From positions 3,100,001 to 3,164,000 of the forward strand of contig NC_037650.1 in NCBI RefSeq assembly GCF_003254395.2: 64,000 nt of DNA. Reading direction: 5' to 3'. Positions 26,203-41,400 of this stretch are shown here, piece after piece. Made by a program: the position numbers and the translations under genes. Below the pieces are notes generated by a model, which worked only from the letters and a program-made list of their open reading frames with translations, searched no databases and was not told where the DNA came from. Numbering within the stretch: the stretch's first letter is position 1; each line of letters begins with the position of its first letter. Source of the stretch: Apis mellifera. Its lineage: Eukaryota; Arthropoda; Insecta; Hymenoptera; Apidae.

Positions 26203-26215
26203 GCCTTTTATAGTC
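26203..26215 (-). promoter_or_regulatory. TATA-box-like element (minus strand)
   Basis: Reads GACTATAAAAGGC on the minus strand, identical to 20553-20565 on the plus strand. No gene is seen downstream, towards lower coordinates. Confidence 0.18.
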
Positions 26216-29200
26216 AGCGCCCCATTGTGGCATGTTCGATGAAGCAAATGCACATCGGACGGGTGCTCTTCCGCCGTGTTCCTTCCGACGTGCGTCGATA
26301 CGTGGAATTGTGCCTGTGTGCGGAAGGCAATGGGTTAGCTTGCTCGTTGTATTTACATATCAAAGTAGAGGAGCATTCGCACCCCTCGAGTCGTTCGTCG
26401 CGTGGAAAATGAACCTTCTGAACGAAATTCTTCTCCGAAAGGAAAGAGTTCGAAACAAGTATTCGAGCTTTTCGAATTTTTCGAAATTTCGAGTGGAGAA
26501 TGTTGTTCGAGAGATCGAACAATAACGTCATCCGTCATCTCGTCGTCGAATTTGTCAACGCGGAGAGGCGATTAGCTCGGCCCCCCGATTTTCCCACGTC
26601 AGGGAAGGGTGCAGCCTCGCAATAAACACCCCACGATTCACGCTCCCCCCCCAATCCTTCGCTCAAAGTCAACTCAATCCCGCCGTTTACTCCCGTCGAA
26701 TAATCCCAATTTGCAAATTTCAAGTTCAAAAGATTTGAAGTTAATTCAAACTATTAATCTTCAAAATTAAAAGTAAAAAGTAATCTTTAAATCTTAGTTA
26801 TAAAGTGTCTCGTATCAATCAGTCATAAAAATATTGGAATCTTGTATATTATTCTAGCTTTATAGTTCTGGAATTGAAGGAAGTTCTGGAATAGAATTGA
26901 GATCCCAAAGATCATGAATTGATAATGATCAAATTTACGATATACAATTGTAACTGTAATTGTAGACACGCATTCTTAATTTCTTTTTTTTTTGAGATAG
27001 ATTTGATTCGATTCGATCGAAAATAAAGATTTTTTTCGATCGAGTATTCGAAGGGAAAGCTTTTCCAAAGTTTCTCCGATTACAGCTTATTAGAGCTGTC
27101 CTGGGTTTTTCCTTCGTTTTTTTGTAAATTCTATAGAACGACCCGCGTTACGAGGGGTATCGAATAGCATCCGGCTAATCCCAGCCTGGCATTCGATTTC
27201 TCGACAAAGAAAAAAAAAAAATCGCCCATTCAACGAGACTAAATTAGCTTGGTCGAAGGCGAGAAAGAACATTTTTCGACTGCCTGGTAATTAAATCATT
27301 TTCGAAAAAGAAAAGATCGTTGCGTTAATTTCGAGTTTGGCCAAGATTAGTGGCGGTTTCTCGTGATTAGGGACAATTAAAATTCTTTCTAGTTAGACGG
27401 AAGTGGACGCAATACGGAAAAAAACAGGAAGCAGAAGGATAAGTTAGAAAGATAGTTGGTTAGAAATCGAGTTCTTTTTTCCTCTATCTGAGAAACCTGT
27501 GCACACACGGTGTTACAACACGGTGAACGATAATTTGACTCGAGGAAGCAGGTGCGCTCGTTTATACACAACGATATAAAGTTATAATAGAATCCGTGTT
27601 GGATTTTAACGAACGAAAATGCGTTTTGCTATTTTGCTGCAAAATCCATCCAGAGAGATAGACTTCCAGTAAAAAAAAGAAGAAGAAAAACTCGTGACAA
27701 GCCGCGTTATCGGCCGATAAAAGGCGGCCGAATGACCGAACCAGTCATTCGTAATAACGTAATCGATATCCGGTTATTATACCTTTAATAATCCTTTAGT
27801 CCCCCTAAAAGAAAAAATTATACCTTTTTTCAACTCGAACCGTGAAACTGGTTCGTAATATCTCTCGAAATGTTGACTCGAGGAGGAGGACGGACGATTC
27901 GACGAGTTTCGTATATTTTTATATAAATAGATCCACCTGTGCGTTGGATCTATCGTTGGATGATCTCGGCGACCCGCTGCTGGTTTGGGGTCAAGGTAGG
28001 CGCTTCGCCAACGGGTTCCCGTCGATCGAATACAGAAAATCAGCGGAACGACTTAATAAGCAACGATTGCGGTACGATTGCTTCACCCTGCCGCCGTGTG
28101 ACGATTTGCATACACGATTATAGACCGCGGAAGGCTGAGCGAACGAGAGGAAAAAAAGGTTGAATTCCTTGGGAGAGGCAGGTCGAGGCGAAATGCCAAA
28201 AATGTACCTATATCCGCCTGCATAGCCACACTGCGCTCTCGTATCGCGCCATTATCTTTCCTATCCTCTTCTTCTTCTTGTTTGCTGACAGGCAGAGGAT
28301 ACATTGAAAAGTATCACTCGTATGAGAAAATGAAGGGAGACACGCTTCTCGATACTTTTTTAATTGACTTTCATTAAGAAATACATTATTCGAAATATCG
28401 TGAAGATGAAAGGGAAGCTGGCTCTTTTCCAAAAGAAAAATCCACCACTTTTCGAGGAGATGTATAACGATGCAATTTCAAAAAAGAAAAAAACTCTTTC
28501 GTCTTCTTCTCGCGATATATGACAGAGAAGGCGAGAGAAACATGGTTCCAACGGATACGCGCGTCACGTGAATTAGAGGATGGCCTTTTATTAGATTCGC
28601 CACTGCGGTAATAGCACACCTCGACAATTTCAAGAGGACGGGGAGGGGAGACGCCCGGAAGAGGAACACGCGACCAAACTTTGCGGATCCGAATTTCCCA
28701 CATTCTCGATCGAGTATAACGATTGGCAAGGAGAAAAGCGAAAGAAGAAAGAATACCGTTAACGGGATCCTTAATTGAGAAATAATTGCGGAACTCGATC
28801 AAAAAATATATATTCGCATATAAAACGATTCGATCGAAATTCGCGTAAACGCGCGAACGATCGTTTCGATCAACTACTCTCGCGGTAACAAACCGACCGT
28901 AACGAGCGGGGAGGAGGGGTCCTCGTTCCTCTTCGAGGATCCTCTTGCGAGGGTTGCGAATCGAGGCGGCCGAGGTCGATAATCAATTACGTTGGTGAAA
29001 CGTATATACACGGCGATTACCTGTGAGCAAATTTCAATTACCGGTGTGGTACTACCTCTTCTTTTCTTTTCTTTTTTTCCTTCGAGGAAGAGGAAGGGGG
29101 AGGGGAGAGAATTATCCGAGTCGACTCGATTTTCTTCGACCGTCGATATTCTTTATTCCCGTGATAAAGATCTCTTGCTACGAGGCGAGGAGAGGAGAAA

Positions 29201-32200
29201 AATATCTCTCTCGATTTTTTTATGCTTCTTGGAGAGGAAGGACTTTTGTTGCGTGATGGAAAATGATTACTTACAGTAATGTTGCGCAACGAGCGGTTAA
29301 TCTATGCAAAATAGGAAGATCGGAATAGTTGAGCTACGAATGGTTTATCGAAAAAACGGCGTGCATCCGGGAGTCTCTCGTGCAGAGAGAGAGTGTTGGA
29401 TCGATGGATGGAAAGCGTGGGTGGAAAGATCGGCCATTCTGTCAACCGAGGGGGAGGGAGGGGCGGGCGGCAAGATCAAAGGAAGCGGGAACGATTCGTG
29501 GGGGCCCATCATCGAGGTTTCGCGGGGCTTCGGTCTCGCCTTTGGATCGGGACGTGACGCGAGCGAGGCGATTTATTTGCCATTGCCGCTCCTCATTTCA
29601 TGCGACGTGCCACAAGTTCGTCCGACTCGTTCCTCGTTTCCCCGCTCCCCCCCGCGCCTATACCTGGCAACATTTTTGCACAACGTCGAACGAACGAACG
29701 AACTTATTTCCTCGGCACGATACGATCGAAACGATACCGCGAATATTTCTGTGAAAAATGCGGATAAAGAGAGAGAGAGAGAAGTTTCTATACGAAAAAC
29801 GAGGGGAAGGGCGGACGTGGCTCTGTCCGTGACGCGAAACTCTCGCGACAGGACTCTTTCCGACTCTCGAAGGGTCGAGGAGGTTCTCGATTGTTGCCTG
29901 CCACACGATTCATCCACGACCAAGTTGTAGTACCAACCTTCTCTCCGCCTATCCACGCGACTCTCCGAGGCACCCACGAACGCGAGCGAGGCCTGTAATT
30001 CGCGTGATGAGGCCGCTCGATCGCGACACTCGGGGACAAAAATGCCCCTTGCGAATCCAAGGTTGAGAAGGCTTGGCGAACGACCGTCTCCTCTCCTCTT
30101 CTTCCAATTCTCCTTTCGCCCGATTTTCATTCTTTTCTGAATTTTTCTTCAACGGATTCGATGGAGGAGATTTTTAGAAAAATTTTTCGAGATTGTTTCC
30201 CTCTCTTCGCGATAGCACCCTACAATATCTTCAGGGATGATCCTCTAGCGCTGGTTTCGAGCGGTGCTGCCACCTGGTTGCTCCGCGCTGGAACCGCAGC
30301 CACGAGATTCGAGAACAAGAGCCGGAGAAAAGAAAGAAATTGGCTATCTCGGTTGGCCGCAATTCCTCCGGGAATGTTAATCGTTCGGAATCGAATCGAA
30401 AACCGAAAACCGACCGTTCTCTTCCAGTTCTCCAATCTCGATTCAATCCCTCCCTCGATCGCGTCGTGACGTAAGTAAAGATTAGAAGGATAATGCCAAG
30501 TAAGCAGAAATTTGGAGAGAAAAGGAGAGAGAGAGAGGGAGAGCAACGGCCGTCGTTTTCGCAAGCTTGTTGCGTATCGGTCGAACGCGTTAACGAGGAT
30601 CGTTTCATCGCCGATTAACCCTCACCCCGACTGACCCCTGGGCCAGTGTTTGCGGCCCTCTTTCGGAAATTGGTTCGTCGTTCTTGCCAATTTCCGTAGA
30701 TTGCTCTCCCTCCCCCCCTCCATTCTACCTCGTCCGTATCTTTTTCCTCCTCTTTTCTCCCTCCCCTTCTTCCCTCAATTCCGCCGTCGTTCGCTACAAA
30801 TTGTGTAAATTTGCCGGCCAACTATTTATCTTTATGACCGAACGACGATCATTCTCGTCGGATCCTTCGGACCGTTTCCGCGGATCTCTCGAATTTTGTG
30901 ATGACGAAACGATCGTTGAGTTTTTTTATACATTAAATATAAGGCGAAGTGAAGAAAGAATTCTTGTTTAAAAAAATATATTTACAATGAACGATATCTA
31001 CATATATTCGAAAGAAGGAATATAATAATTTGAAGAATATTTGTTTAAAGCTGTTAACGACGAGTAAGAGGACTTTTTTGCAGCATTTATAATACAAGTG
31101 GAATAAAAAGCATCTACTTCTAGAAGCTTAGTTTATCGTTTTACGCACAACTATTCAGTATCTATAATCATTCTCATAGAGAGAATCATTTTTTATTTTT
31201 CTTCTTCTTACCATCTTTCTCGAATAGAAACACTTTTCTATTTTGTCCTCAAAGAAAACCTTAATCTCTTCCTCTTGGAGAAACAGATAAAATTTTTCAA
31301 TCGTCCCGTTTCGAAATTTGTATCGAAAAGCGCGATGCGCGCAATATCTTCGGCACGTGGCCGATTTGTCAGAGAGTTGGAAAGCGATATCTTCGACAAT
31401 GGGCGAAACGAGAGCAGAGTTAGGGGACGAAAGGAGAGAAGAAGAGGACCCCCCCGCTGGTCTTTGCGGATGTATTAGGTTGACGGTGAAAAAGGCGAAG
31501 AGGAAACAGGAAATAGGTCGGAATAAGATCGAGGAGGGGAGGGTTCGGTTCCGAATGTCCAGTTTATCGTCGGCCATTTTCCCGAGCGTCCACGTCAAGT
31601 ACCCCAAGTAAGGCCTTGGGCACTAGTGGCCACTTAGCCCCGCTTCCCCATCCTAATGATGGAAACGAGTTGGCGAGGGTCGGCCGAGGGGGAGGAGGGA
31701 GGGATCCGACCCTCCTTTTCGACAATCGTTACGTTTCATCCTGGAAGGATACTTTCTCGAGGATGGAAAAAGGGGTGAGGTCGGTCGTAGAACGTTAAAA
31801 GTAGAGCAGCATTTGATAATCGAGTATATATATATAAAATAATTCTAAATTTTGAATCTTTATCAATCAGAATGCATTTTTTATTTTCATTTTCGAAGAG
31901 AGTAGAATTGCAGTTCTCGTCGTAGAGTAGAATAATCAGCCGTGTCTAAAACTGCCCTTCTTACCCCTCGTTTCGAATCGAAGCCAATTGCACGCTCGAG
32001 AGGAGTGTTTTTCCCGTTTACACACGCTTCTCCTTCTCCTCTCTTAGTTACACGTAACACTTGGCCGGTGATGGGAGAGGGGGACGTTGGAGTATCGGAA
32101 CGAATGATATTTATCGACCAGGCAAATCCAAAGTCTGCTCGAATCCCAAGGGTGGTCTCTCCATATATAAATAACGTCCGTGGAGTGGATCGTAAAGTGG

Positions 32201-35200
32201 AAATGGAAACGTTTTTCCCTTTCTTTTTTTTTTTCCTCCTCCGATAGGAAAACCGCGAGGGAAAAATGTGAGCGGTGTTCCATGATTTTTTTACGACCGT
32301 GAAAAACACTTCACCCCCTCCCCACCTTTCTCGGAGTAGGAGTCACAATTTCCAGAAACGGATAACGAAACCTAATTTTTATTTACGACTCGGGATAATA
32401 GTTGAAACCGCGATGACGAAAAAGAGGAAGAGAAAAAAGAAAACGCGGCTCGATCCCTTTCTCGGTGAATCGGGTCCCCGACGGTTCGCCCTGAATGAAA
32501 CCGAAGGTGAGCTATTAGCGTCCTGCATGGCCGGATGAATGAAACGGTCTCCCTTTTTCGATCCTTGCGAGTCGCACAGGTTGCGCCCCGCTGGGAAACC
32601 CGATTCTTGTGCCACCGCTGTACCCCTGTATCGCCACCATATCGACATTCGATACTAATTGGCCCTCTTTCCTCCTCCTCCTCTTCCTCCTCCCCGCGCG
32701 TCTTTCATCCAACCGCCGATCTTTTAATGTTTAAGTTTAATCAGAAGAATATATCGAATCATGAATATTAAAAATCTTGCGCGAAGAAGTTTTTAGTTCT
32801 TCAATCTACTCAACCTTATCAATTTCTATTTATACGTCTTAGATTGTTTTATTACTCGCTCGACAACCATTTTCCTCTCGTTCAATTTACATTCGATCAG
32901 AATATGATCTTGGAGCGTTACTTATAATACGATCTCGCGTGTTATATAAGAAGCGTGATTACACGAGGGGGGCCCTTAATGAATTGCATTACACTTCATT
33001 CCGTATTCATCTCTCGACGAGCTTTCTCTAATCTCGAGACGGGAATCGTAATCGTCATTAATAGTCTAAAACGAACGAAAAAAGATAGAAAATAATTGTC
33101 GATTTTCTCATTTTTTTTCAACATCCTTGGCTCCTGCGTCTATGCCTAACTGCGATTGCGGTTACTTTGTGCAAAGAACCATTTATATATATTTCTCCTG
33201 GATGATTTATCATCCTTTGAAAGGTGAGGAAATCGAGCGAGGATGAGAAATAAGGACGCAATCGCGTTCGAAAAAGAAGACGAAATGATCCTCGAGGCAA
33301 CATTTTCCTCGTTTGTCTTCGATAAACGGTCCCGTCTTTCCTCGAAAGAAAGAAAGAAAGAAAAAAAAAAGGAGAGAGAGAGTCGTTAATAAGCTCGCCC
33401 GTTCGCACTTCCAGAAACAATTATTCGGGATGGCTGTTCGCGCATTCCTCGCTGCTCCGTCCGATGGTATATATATCGGACGAAGTGCGGATATGCCATA
33501 AATACACGGAGCGAAGCAGTATATCTCTTTCGCCTTGGTCCACGCCCCGAGCACATGCTGTCGGAGACACCTACGGCTGCCTCCCTCCTCCTCCTCCTCC
33601 TCCTCCAATCCTCCCAGAGTTGCTGCTTCTTCTTCTTCTTGGGCCGATTCCTCGACGAGGCCGTAAACCCCGTTCCCGGATCGCCAGAAATCCATCGTCG
33701 TATATCGTATTTGGCTCCGTTCAAACGTGTCCGCGAATTCCGAGCTGTTTGACACTTGACCCCCGAGGAGGAGAACTAAGGCTAAGGAAACTTAATTAGA
33801 TCCGATCGAGCGTCGAATTCCTCTCGGCGAGAGGAATCCTGTAATAAGAACGAACGGGGTGAGGGGATAATTTCATTTTCCAAAATTGGATTAAATCTCA
33901 CGTATTTATCATTTGTGTGTGTGTGTGTATGCGAAAGGATGGGGCGCAGATGGACGGAGAAGGAAGGAAGGGGGAGGGGCGTGTTTCCTCTCCCCGTTAC
34001 GAGCGAACTCGTAAAATAAGCCTAGCGTAGACAGAAATCCGTTGTGGCCTGGGCCAACTTTATCGCCCCGTGGTGAACTCGTAATTCTTGCGAGCAGTTC
34101 TTCACTCTCGGGACGAGACACCTCGACTCTAACCCGTTTTCCTAACCAGACATTTTTACGTGATTCCGGAGACGCCCGATCGGTTATTTTCGGCCACGCG
34201 TACCAAGCCGTACGCTCGATCCCTCCCCCTTCCCCCTTTTATTGCGGATTGCTGGATTTCCGCAACGGGGGAGGGAGAGGTCGAAAGAAGGTCCAGGAAA
34301 GGAAAGGAAAAAGGGACGGTTGCCTTTATTGTTCCCTTGTACTCGAAAGATTTCTCGCCTAGCGTGAATGGATCGCGAGAAGATCACCTCCTCCTCCTCC
34401 TCTTCTTCTTCTTCTGGAGCGTACGAAAAGGTGTAGCGCAAGGTTTCGTCAGACACCTCGTTCCTCGGGGGTCTGACCATTTGTCATAGTGGCGCATTAT
34501 GGTCGCGCGCACCGAAAATACCGCGGTCAGGAATTTCTATCCTCCTTATATATATATATATGTATATATATATATGCCTGGCCATGAAGAGAGAGAGAAG
34601 GGGGGCGATCCAGCGTCGAACATTGTTGCCCGGTTTTCGCACCGATTTCAGTTTGATTTATGCATTCCCCGGGCCGGAGAAAAACGAGAGCCGGCGGTAC
34701 AATGCGGCAGCCACGAGAAAGAAACCACGGAAACGTCGTCCTCTATTTTGGGGTGCGCCCAACCTCCGCTACCCTATGCCACGGCAATAAAGGGCGACGA
34801 GGTTAGGTAGGGGAGGGGGAGGGGGAGGGGGACATCCGCGGCTCGAGCATCTGCCAATATTTGTCATCTATTTATCGCCGTCCCGGCTTGTAAACACCGG
34901 TTTATGATCCGCTTGTTAAAAATCTGCCAACACGTGCAATCGATCCCCGAAAAGATCCTTCTTATTTCCACCGAAATTTTTCTCTATTCCACGGAAATAA
35001 TCTTTTCTCTCTCTTAATAAAGATTGCTTATTGTGGTTTATCGACAGTGTAGGTTTCCGTAGTCTAGCAGGAGTGGTTAGAAGCTTCTTATTTCGCGAGA
35101 GAATGGATCATTCGGATTGTTCAGTTTAAAAGTCAGTTTTTTGTTCGATTGTTGGAGGAGAAAGTTGTTGTTGCAAAGCCAGTTTCTTTCGCGGGGAAAG

Positions 35201-35686
35201 GGGGACATTCCCCGCGCTTTTAATTACCGCAAAATCCATTTACTTTTAACTATATACCCGGCTGACCATCTGCCCGTGGTCGTTAAACGCGACCGGGCCA
35301 TTGAATCCTTATCTTAACGGGTCCGTTTACGATCCGTTCCCGCCTCGAATCCATGGCATTGAAGGACATCGCTCGTCTCGAATACGTATATCGCGTTGGA
35401 AAGAAGGAAGGAAGGAAGGAAGGAAGGACCTCGAATAAAATGCGTTCCTATTTGCGGTTGCATGCGGTGTAACACTCTTCCCGTCGACCGGCCGCGCTAT
35501 TATTCCTTCATGCATATGTGGGACATGCATTCAAAGGAAACGCTTCCGAAGACATTGACTCTGGCCGGCGAAGAAACGCGTTCCTCCATCTGTTCCCATT
35601 ACTTGGCTCGCGTTGCGCTCTCGAGAATTACAGTTACCTTATTGTTGGCCCACGGACAAAAACTCTTTCGCAGGGACGCGCGAGGA

Positions 35687-35689
<3 letters not shown>

Positions 35690-35716
<27 letters not shown>
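35690..35716. repeat. (GA)n microsatellite
   Basis: Thirteen GA units in a row, preceded by GAGGAGGAA. Confidence 0.92.
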
Positions 35717-35720
<4 letters not shown>

Positions 35721-38419
35721 GGAGAGAGGATGCGATCACGCGTGTAAAAAATGTGTATCGAGATATTTGTAGCAACTTTTTTCCTTCTTTCTTTTTTTTT
35801 TTTTTTGCACCACCTGGTTTCGAGGAAAGAGAGAAAAAGGAAGGGAAGATTAATTTTTTATTTTGTACATCTCTTTCTTGACGAAATGTATATGAATAAT
35901 CTTATGTTTTTTTCTCTTTTTTTTTGAAATTAGATTGTTGTTTTAGACTTGCGCCTCGATATTTTCTATAGATGCAAGGAAATTCATTTTATATAAAATA
36001 ATCGAATAATATACATTCCATTGTAATTCGCATTTCCAAGATTAACTAATTTAAAATAAATGAAAAAATTTCTAATAACGGTACTCGATCCAACGCGAAA
36101 TTCTATTCTTCCTTTTCAGAGATAACTTAGCAAAGAATTATACGCAGAAATATAAACGACGAATAGAATATTATTATTTCAATTCTTTTTTATTACAATA
36201 ACTATTTAGAAATAATACTTTACGATGTAAATTCCATTAAAAAAAAAAGAACATTTCCATTTCATATTTTACACTCAATTTCGATCAAACGGAAAAATAT
36301 TTCTAATAACTCGATCCAAATTCCACTTTTCCATTCCCTCTTCTCAAAGATAACTCGATTTAAAGAATTCTCGTAATTAAACCGATTCGCTTCTCCTTAT
36401 CTACACGTCTTACGACTCCTTCCCTTGCGTTATTTATGCACAAGTGGAACAAGAGATATGTCGGGTACCACCCTGACCCACCTGGGGGCGGAATCGCCTC
36501 CGCCCTAGCCGCCCCCGGGCGTATTCGGGTCGCGCTTACGCGGCACGGTATCGTATTCGACTCGTTTAACAGCAACACGAGAGGAAGGAACGATACATAT
36601 ATATATATATCTATAAAAAAGAAATATTTCACCGAGAAACGGCGCCATCGCTACTTTTCCTACTCCTCCCGTTCCACATTACCCCTTAACGAACAATGCG
36701 CACTACCACGTAGCGCGTAATGACCGGCACAAATGTATTGTGCCTCTCCTCTCGCCGCGATCCCGTATGTCATGGGCGCGCGCCATCGTCAGATGTGCGA
36801 AACCGAGTCCGCCGAGAATCGGCAGCGCCCTGAATGCAGCACCCTGCGCCCTTCCTGTGAATGCGGCGCGGATGTGTGTACACCTTTATGATCGTACGTC
36901 GTAGAGACCTCTTGCATGGGTTCAGAGGCGTGGTAGATTCACTCCCAGGTGCGTCTCGTCCCGTACCACGCACAATGCCACGTAGGAAACGACACCATCG
37001 GGCACGCCCCGATCCGCGTGCCCCAATATTCCACCCCTGTGCGCACGTATGTATATGTATATGTGTCGCCTCGTGTCGCGCCGTGTCGTGTCGTGTCGCG
37101 TCGTTGGGTCGTCCGCCAGATGCGTGTCGATACCGGTCCGTTTTCAGCGTGGATATTAAGAAAGAAAAAAAAAAAAAGGAATATAAATAATTCCAAGGAT
37201 CGGACCTATTTAAAGGAGGACCTTTAAGATGGGAGCGAGGTAACAAAGAAGAACTAGTCGAGTTAGTTTCTTTTACACTTATGTTATTTATGTGTATATA
37301 TGTATGTATATCGCGAGATTGGAACAGATGCGACGATACGTTGCGGTTTAGACGGCGGTGCAGATGCGGGAAAGACGCGCGCGGATCTCGACCACGGAGT
37401 ATCGGAGGAGCCCGGTCGATAAGCGGATTCGGGAGGAGGGGAGAGGGAGAGCACGAAGAAACGGTGGTACACATGTGCGCGACCGCAGAGATCGGCCGCT
37501 GCATCCTGTATTTAGCCGCGTCTGACCCAATTCTCGTGGTCCAGAATCGATAGAGAGAGAGAGGAAGAGAGAATCTTGCTCTCTTTTCTCCTGCGAATTT
37601 CTTTCTTTCCTTCCTTTTAAGATGCTGGTAATCCGGTGCATTGTCCCTGCGCTCGAGAACGGGGACGCGTTTGATGCAAAATAGGAGCGCCGACAATAGT
37701 ATTATAATTGCGCGGTTCTTTCTGTCGTCGGGCCACGATTTCTTCTCTGCCCGCCTCTCCTCTGTTCGATCCAGAACAACTTGGCCGAAAGTTTTTCACC
37801 CCGTTCATTTTCGAAACGTGGGGAAAAGTTGGGATTATCGCCCCAGACTTTTTGAACAATTCGCTCGAGAAATTAAAACTTCTTCCTTCCTCTGTTCTCG
37901 AAGTCTCGAAGCCTTTTCACGTTGTCCCCAATAATTAAACAATCGGGAATAACGTTTATATAACGACTCTTAAGTATCTAAAAAAGATTAATTTCTACGT
38001 CTAATGGGGAATAATTGAATTCATTGAATAATTAATGAAAATATTCTCATAGAATCTGTTCTCTTCTCGAGAGACGGATACGTTTCCTGCGGGTTTCCGA
38101 GGAAAAGCGGCGAACAGGTTCGTATTTTCCCGCGGTAAGGCATCTGAACCGGGTTCGGTTAGGTTAGGTTTCGGTTGGAAGCGGGCAGGCGAATCGTTCA
38201 CGACATCCGAAGCATTGCAGCGCAACGTGTCATTCCGTAATGCGGCGCAAAGTATCAGCGTAACAATGCCGCGCATATAGACGTTTAATTATCATAGAGT
38301 AATGCGTCTAATGACATACATTAGGCCGCGAGTCGCCATATGGGGATCCTTTTGTTCGTCCGTTGTATACGGTATGTAATAATAGTCACGGAAAGAGTTG
38401 TGTGCACGCGCATGCGTGG

Positions 38420-38446
38420 CGAGGAGGAGGAGGAGGAGGAGGAGGT
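38420..38446. repeat. (GGA)n microsatellite
   Basis: About eight GAG/GGA units, read as Glu or Gly runs in spurious frames. Confidence 0.9.
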
Positions 38447-41400
38447 GGAGGCCAGCCTTCTCTTCCCTTCGCGGTTCTTTCGTCCTCCTTCGCTCTCTCT
38501 CTCTCTCTTTCTTCCATTCGTCCCCTCCTTTTCTCGCTTGGCCACTCGAGGGATCAAGTCTCTCGGTTTCTCGCTCGCAGCCATCGTCCTTATGCCACTG
38601 TGAATGTGAATCATTTCGCGTGCGACTGCGTGCCACTGATTACCGTAATCAGCCCGTTCCTGTTCCGGTATATCGGCCAACTAATTATAATCATCGATTC
38701 GAACGACGTCACTTCCTCGTTTTCGAGCTGATTCGAGAGGATGCCTCGCTTCTTCCACGCGGATCTACGGGTAAACGGATTCGAACGGAAAACCTGTCAT
38801 TTCCATCGCCCGTTGCGAACCCAACTTTGCGAATCGTGGGGACACTTCGTCGACAGGCCGATCGTGGCATGCGAAACGATACCCGCGACGGAACAAGGAC
38901 GGAATCGTATCGGGGCCGACGTTTTCTGTTACGTGAGACACGGAGAGTGACTCGTGGAGAGAAAAATCGAATGGTACGGCTGGAATAGATTAATAACGGA
39001 AGGGAATCCTTATGTTAAACACGCTTACTATTCATTAACAAGTAACTTACTTACTAATGCTTCACGAATATCGTAAAATTTCGATGAAAATTTGAGCTCA
39101 ATCGAGCAATTATTTCAATAATCACGATTCTAAAATTCTTTTTAGACTATTTTTTTTAATCTTCGTTCTTTTTTTTCAAACTCTTATTATACTTGCATAC
39201 GTGTTTTCCTAAACACGGAACACCGTGACGTACGATTTCACGGGGACGACAAATTACAAAGGATTGTCAAATGTTTCCCGAGGGGTGACGAATCGAGAGC
39301 AAACACATGTCCTCGACGAGATCCCGCCCCCCGTTCATAGGACGATCGTAGGAAAATCATTGGGATTTGGCAGGAGGGGCGATCGTTTTCGGGGGTGACG
39401 ATTATTATTTTCCTATTGGCGCACACGTTACACCACGTTTCCATTGCGAAAGCGGAGGGAAAGAGAGAACCCTCGAAGAACGATTACGTGGGATAGAGGT
39501 AAACGGATATTGTACAACGCAAAAGTTATACCGTATCCCTTGTACCGCCTCTGCAACAAACAAACGAGCGATTCATTCGCTCGTTGAAATTGCGCGGGCA
39601 AGGGAAAATCGAAGCACATTTTCCACGAAAGCGGGCATTTGGAAAATTACAGTCTTGCAGGCTGTAACTGTTAGCCGTTCAATTTGCCGACTCTCGTTTT
39701 GCCTACGCGCAATAGGAATTTCATCAGCCTTCGTTTAAGCGTCGATCGAGTTTTGCACCGATTTATCTCTCTCTCTCTCTCTTTTAAATTTAAACTTTTT
39801 AAACTTTTTCCCAAGCAAGTTGATATATTAAAAAGAATCGAAAAGATAAAATTTAAGTATTATTCTGATACCTTTAAAATAGACAAAGTTGATTTTAATT
39901 TTAATGGAAAGACACAAAAATAAAAGAAGAAGGAAAGATGAAATGGCTGCGCTCCTTTACGTAATCGGCGGCGTTAGCGTATGCATAATCCGATATCCGA
40001 CGTCCAATAGGAGATTGCGAGACCGTTTCTCCCTTTCACGATCCGGCTGTCGCGTCGAATACTTGGGAATCGGATCGAAACACCTCCTGACGTGGGCAAC
40101 GGGCCGCGAAATGCGCGGTGGCGCGGCTCACAATCGGGACGGGGAAAAACAAACAAACAAAAGTGGCAGGTGGGGTGGCACAAAGGGGAAGAAAAAATGC
40201 CTTTTAATTGCCGAACAATGGATCCGCTGCGTGCCACACCTTCACACGCATTTACCGGATTACTCACGGCTTGACGATCTTGGCGAGTCAACGTCTTACC
40301 TCGGAAATAGCAAAAAGGTAAAGAGTTTCCACGATTTTTCGAAAGTTAACTCCTCTTTTTTCTCTTCCTTTTTCTCTTCCTTTTCGAAACATTTAAGAAG
40401 ATATATATATATCTTCTCTTCTGTTCAAGATATCGGGCTCGCGGCGTTAAACGGGGCGATAAAGTACGATGCGAGCGCACGCACGCACGAGTGAGCGCAT
40501 TGATTTCTAATTAACGGTTAAGATCGAGGAACAATCGCGGTATAATTTGTCGTGTCCGGCGGGATAAAAGCGCGGGTTATGGATCGACAATACAAATTCC
40601 CCCGGGGTCTCGGCGTGTGTCTCCCCGGAGAAGCATGACAGGGGGGCGTACACCGTTTCAGAAATTCGTCTTTGGGCCTCTCTCTCTCTCTCGCTCTTTC
40701 ACGTGAAAAATGCCAGATGTTTCGCATGTGGCGGACGTAACGTGCAATGCCGTTGTTCCGCCTCTGTCACGGCAATGCCTTATTCATACGAGCGATCGTC
40801 GCCGAGCCGCCGCGAATTCGGATCGAACCGCGAGCCACGCACTCGCGATATAACTCGTTTTTTACGTCTCCCTTTTTTCGAAGCAAAGAAACAGGTATTC
40901 GAACGAAACATAATTTTGAAGATTAAAAGAACACGATAAAGAGATTTATTCGCGAACGAAGAATTATAAAAATTGAGGAATGGAAGAATAATATGAAATT
41001 AATTTTGCATTTCTTTTTTCTTTACAGATATCAACAGTGCAATATCGATTTGCCAACTATTTAAGAGATTAAACATACGCATATAATTTACTCGTCGAAT
41101 ATCACGTGTATTAGATGGAATAATGGATTTCTCGGAACAGGAGATATTTTCCAGCAATATCGATTGATTGCGAAGACCGCGATCGAATCGGCCGCCATCG
41201 CTGAAACGGCCGCCTCCGCGGCAGTCGTCGTCTCTTTTTACGCAGCAGTTTCCTCGAGGCTGCCGCTTCTCCTCCGTCTTCTTCTTCCTCTCTTGGACGA
41301 CGGCGCGCTGAGAGACGGACGGTTCATTATAACGAGAGGAGGCCTCTCGTATCGGAATCGATCACCCGGCTCGGTGGGCGTACGCTCGACGAAGGAGGTC

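Noticed and set aside
29304..29930. 208-codon open frame, plus strand, overlapped by 185 codons on the minus strand
   Set aside because: Both strands are open together in CpG-rich DNA; neither product resembles a known family.
36770..37696. 308-codon open frame, minus strand, the longest without a match
   Set aside because: Several other frames are also open over the same stretch. The composition follows local repeats (His/Thr/Tyr from GT-rich runs, Arg from CpG). No domain, signal or family motif was recognised.
38158..38172. TTAGG telomere-like units
   Set aside because: Only two units in a row; not a telomeric tract. The CCTAA words near 59464 are likewise isolated.
39889..40494. 201-codon open frame, plus strand
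   Set aside because: Contains translated AT-rich and Ser/Phe runs; no recognisable domain.
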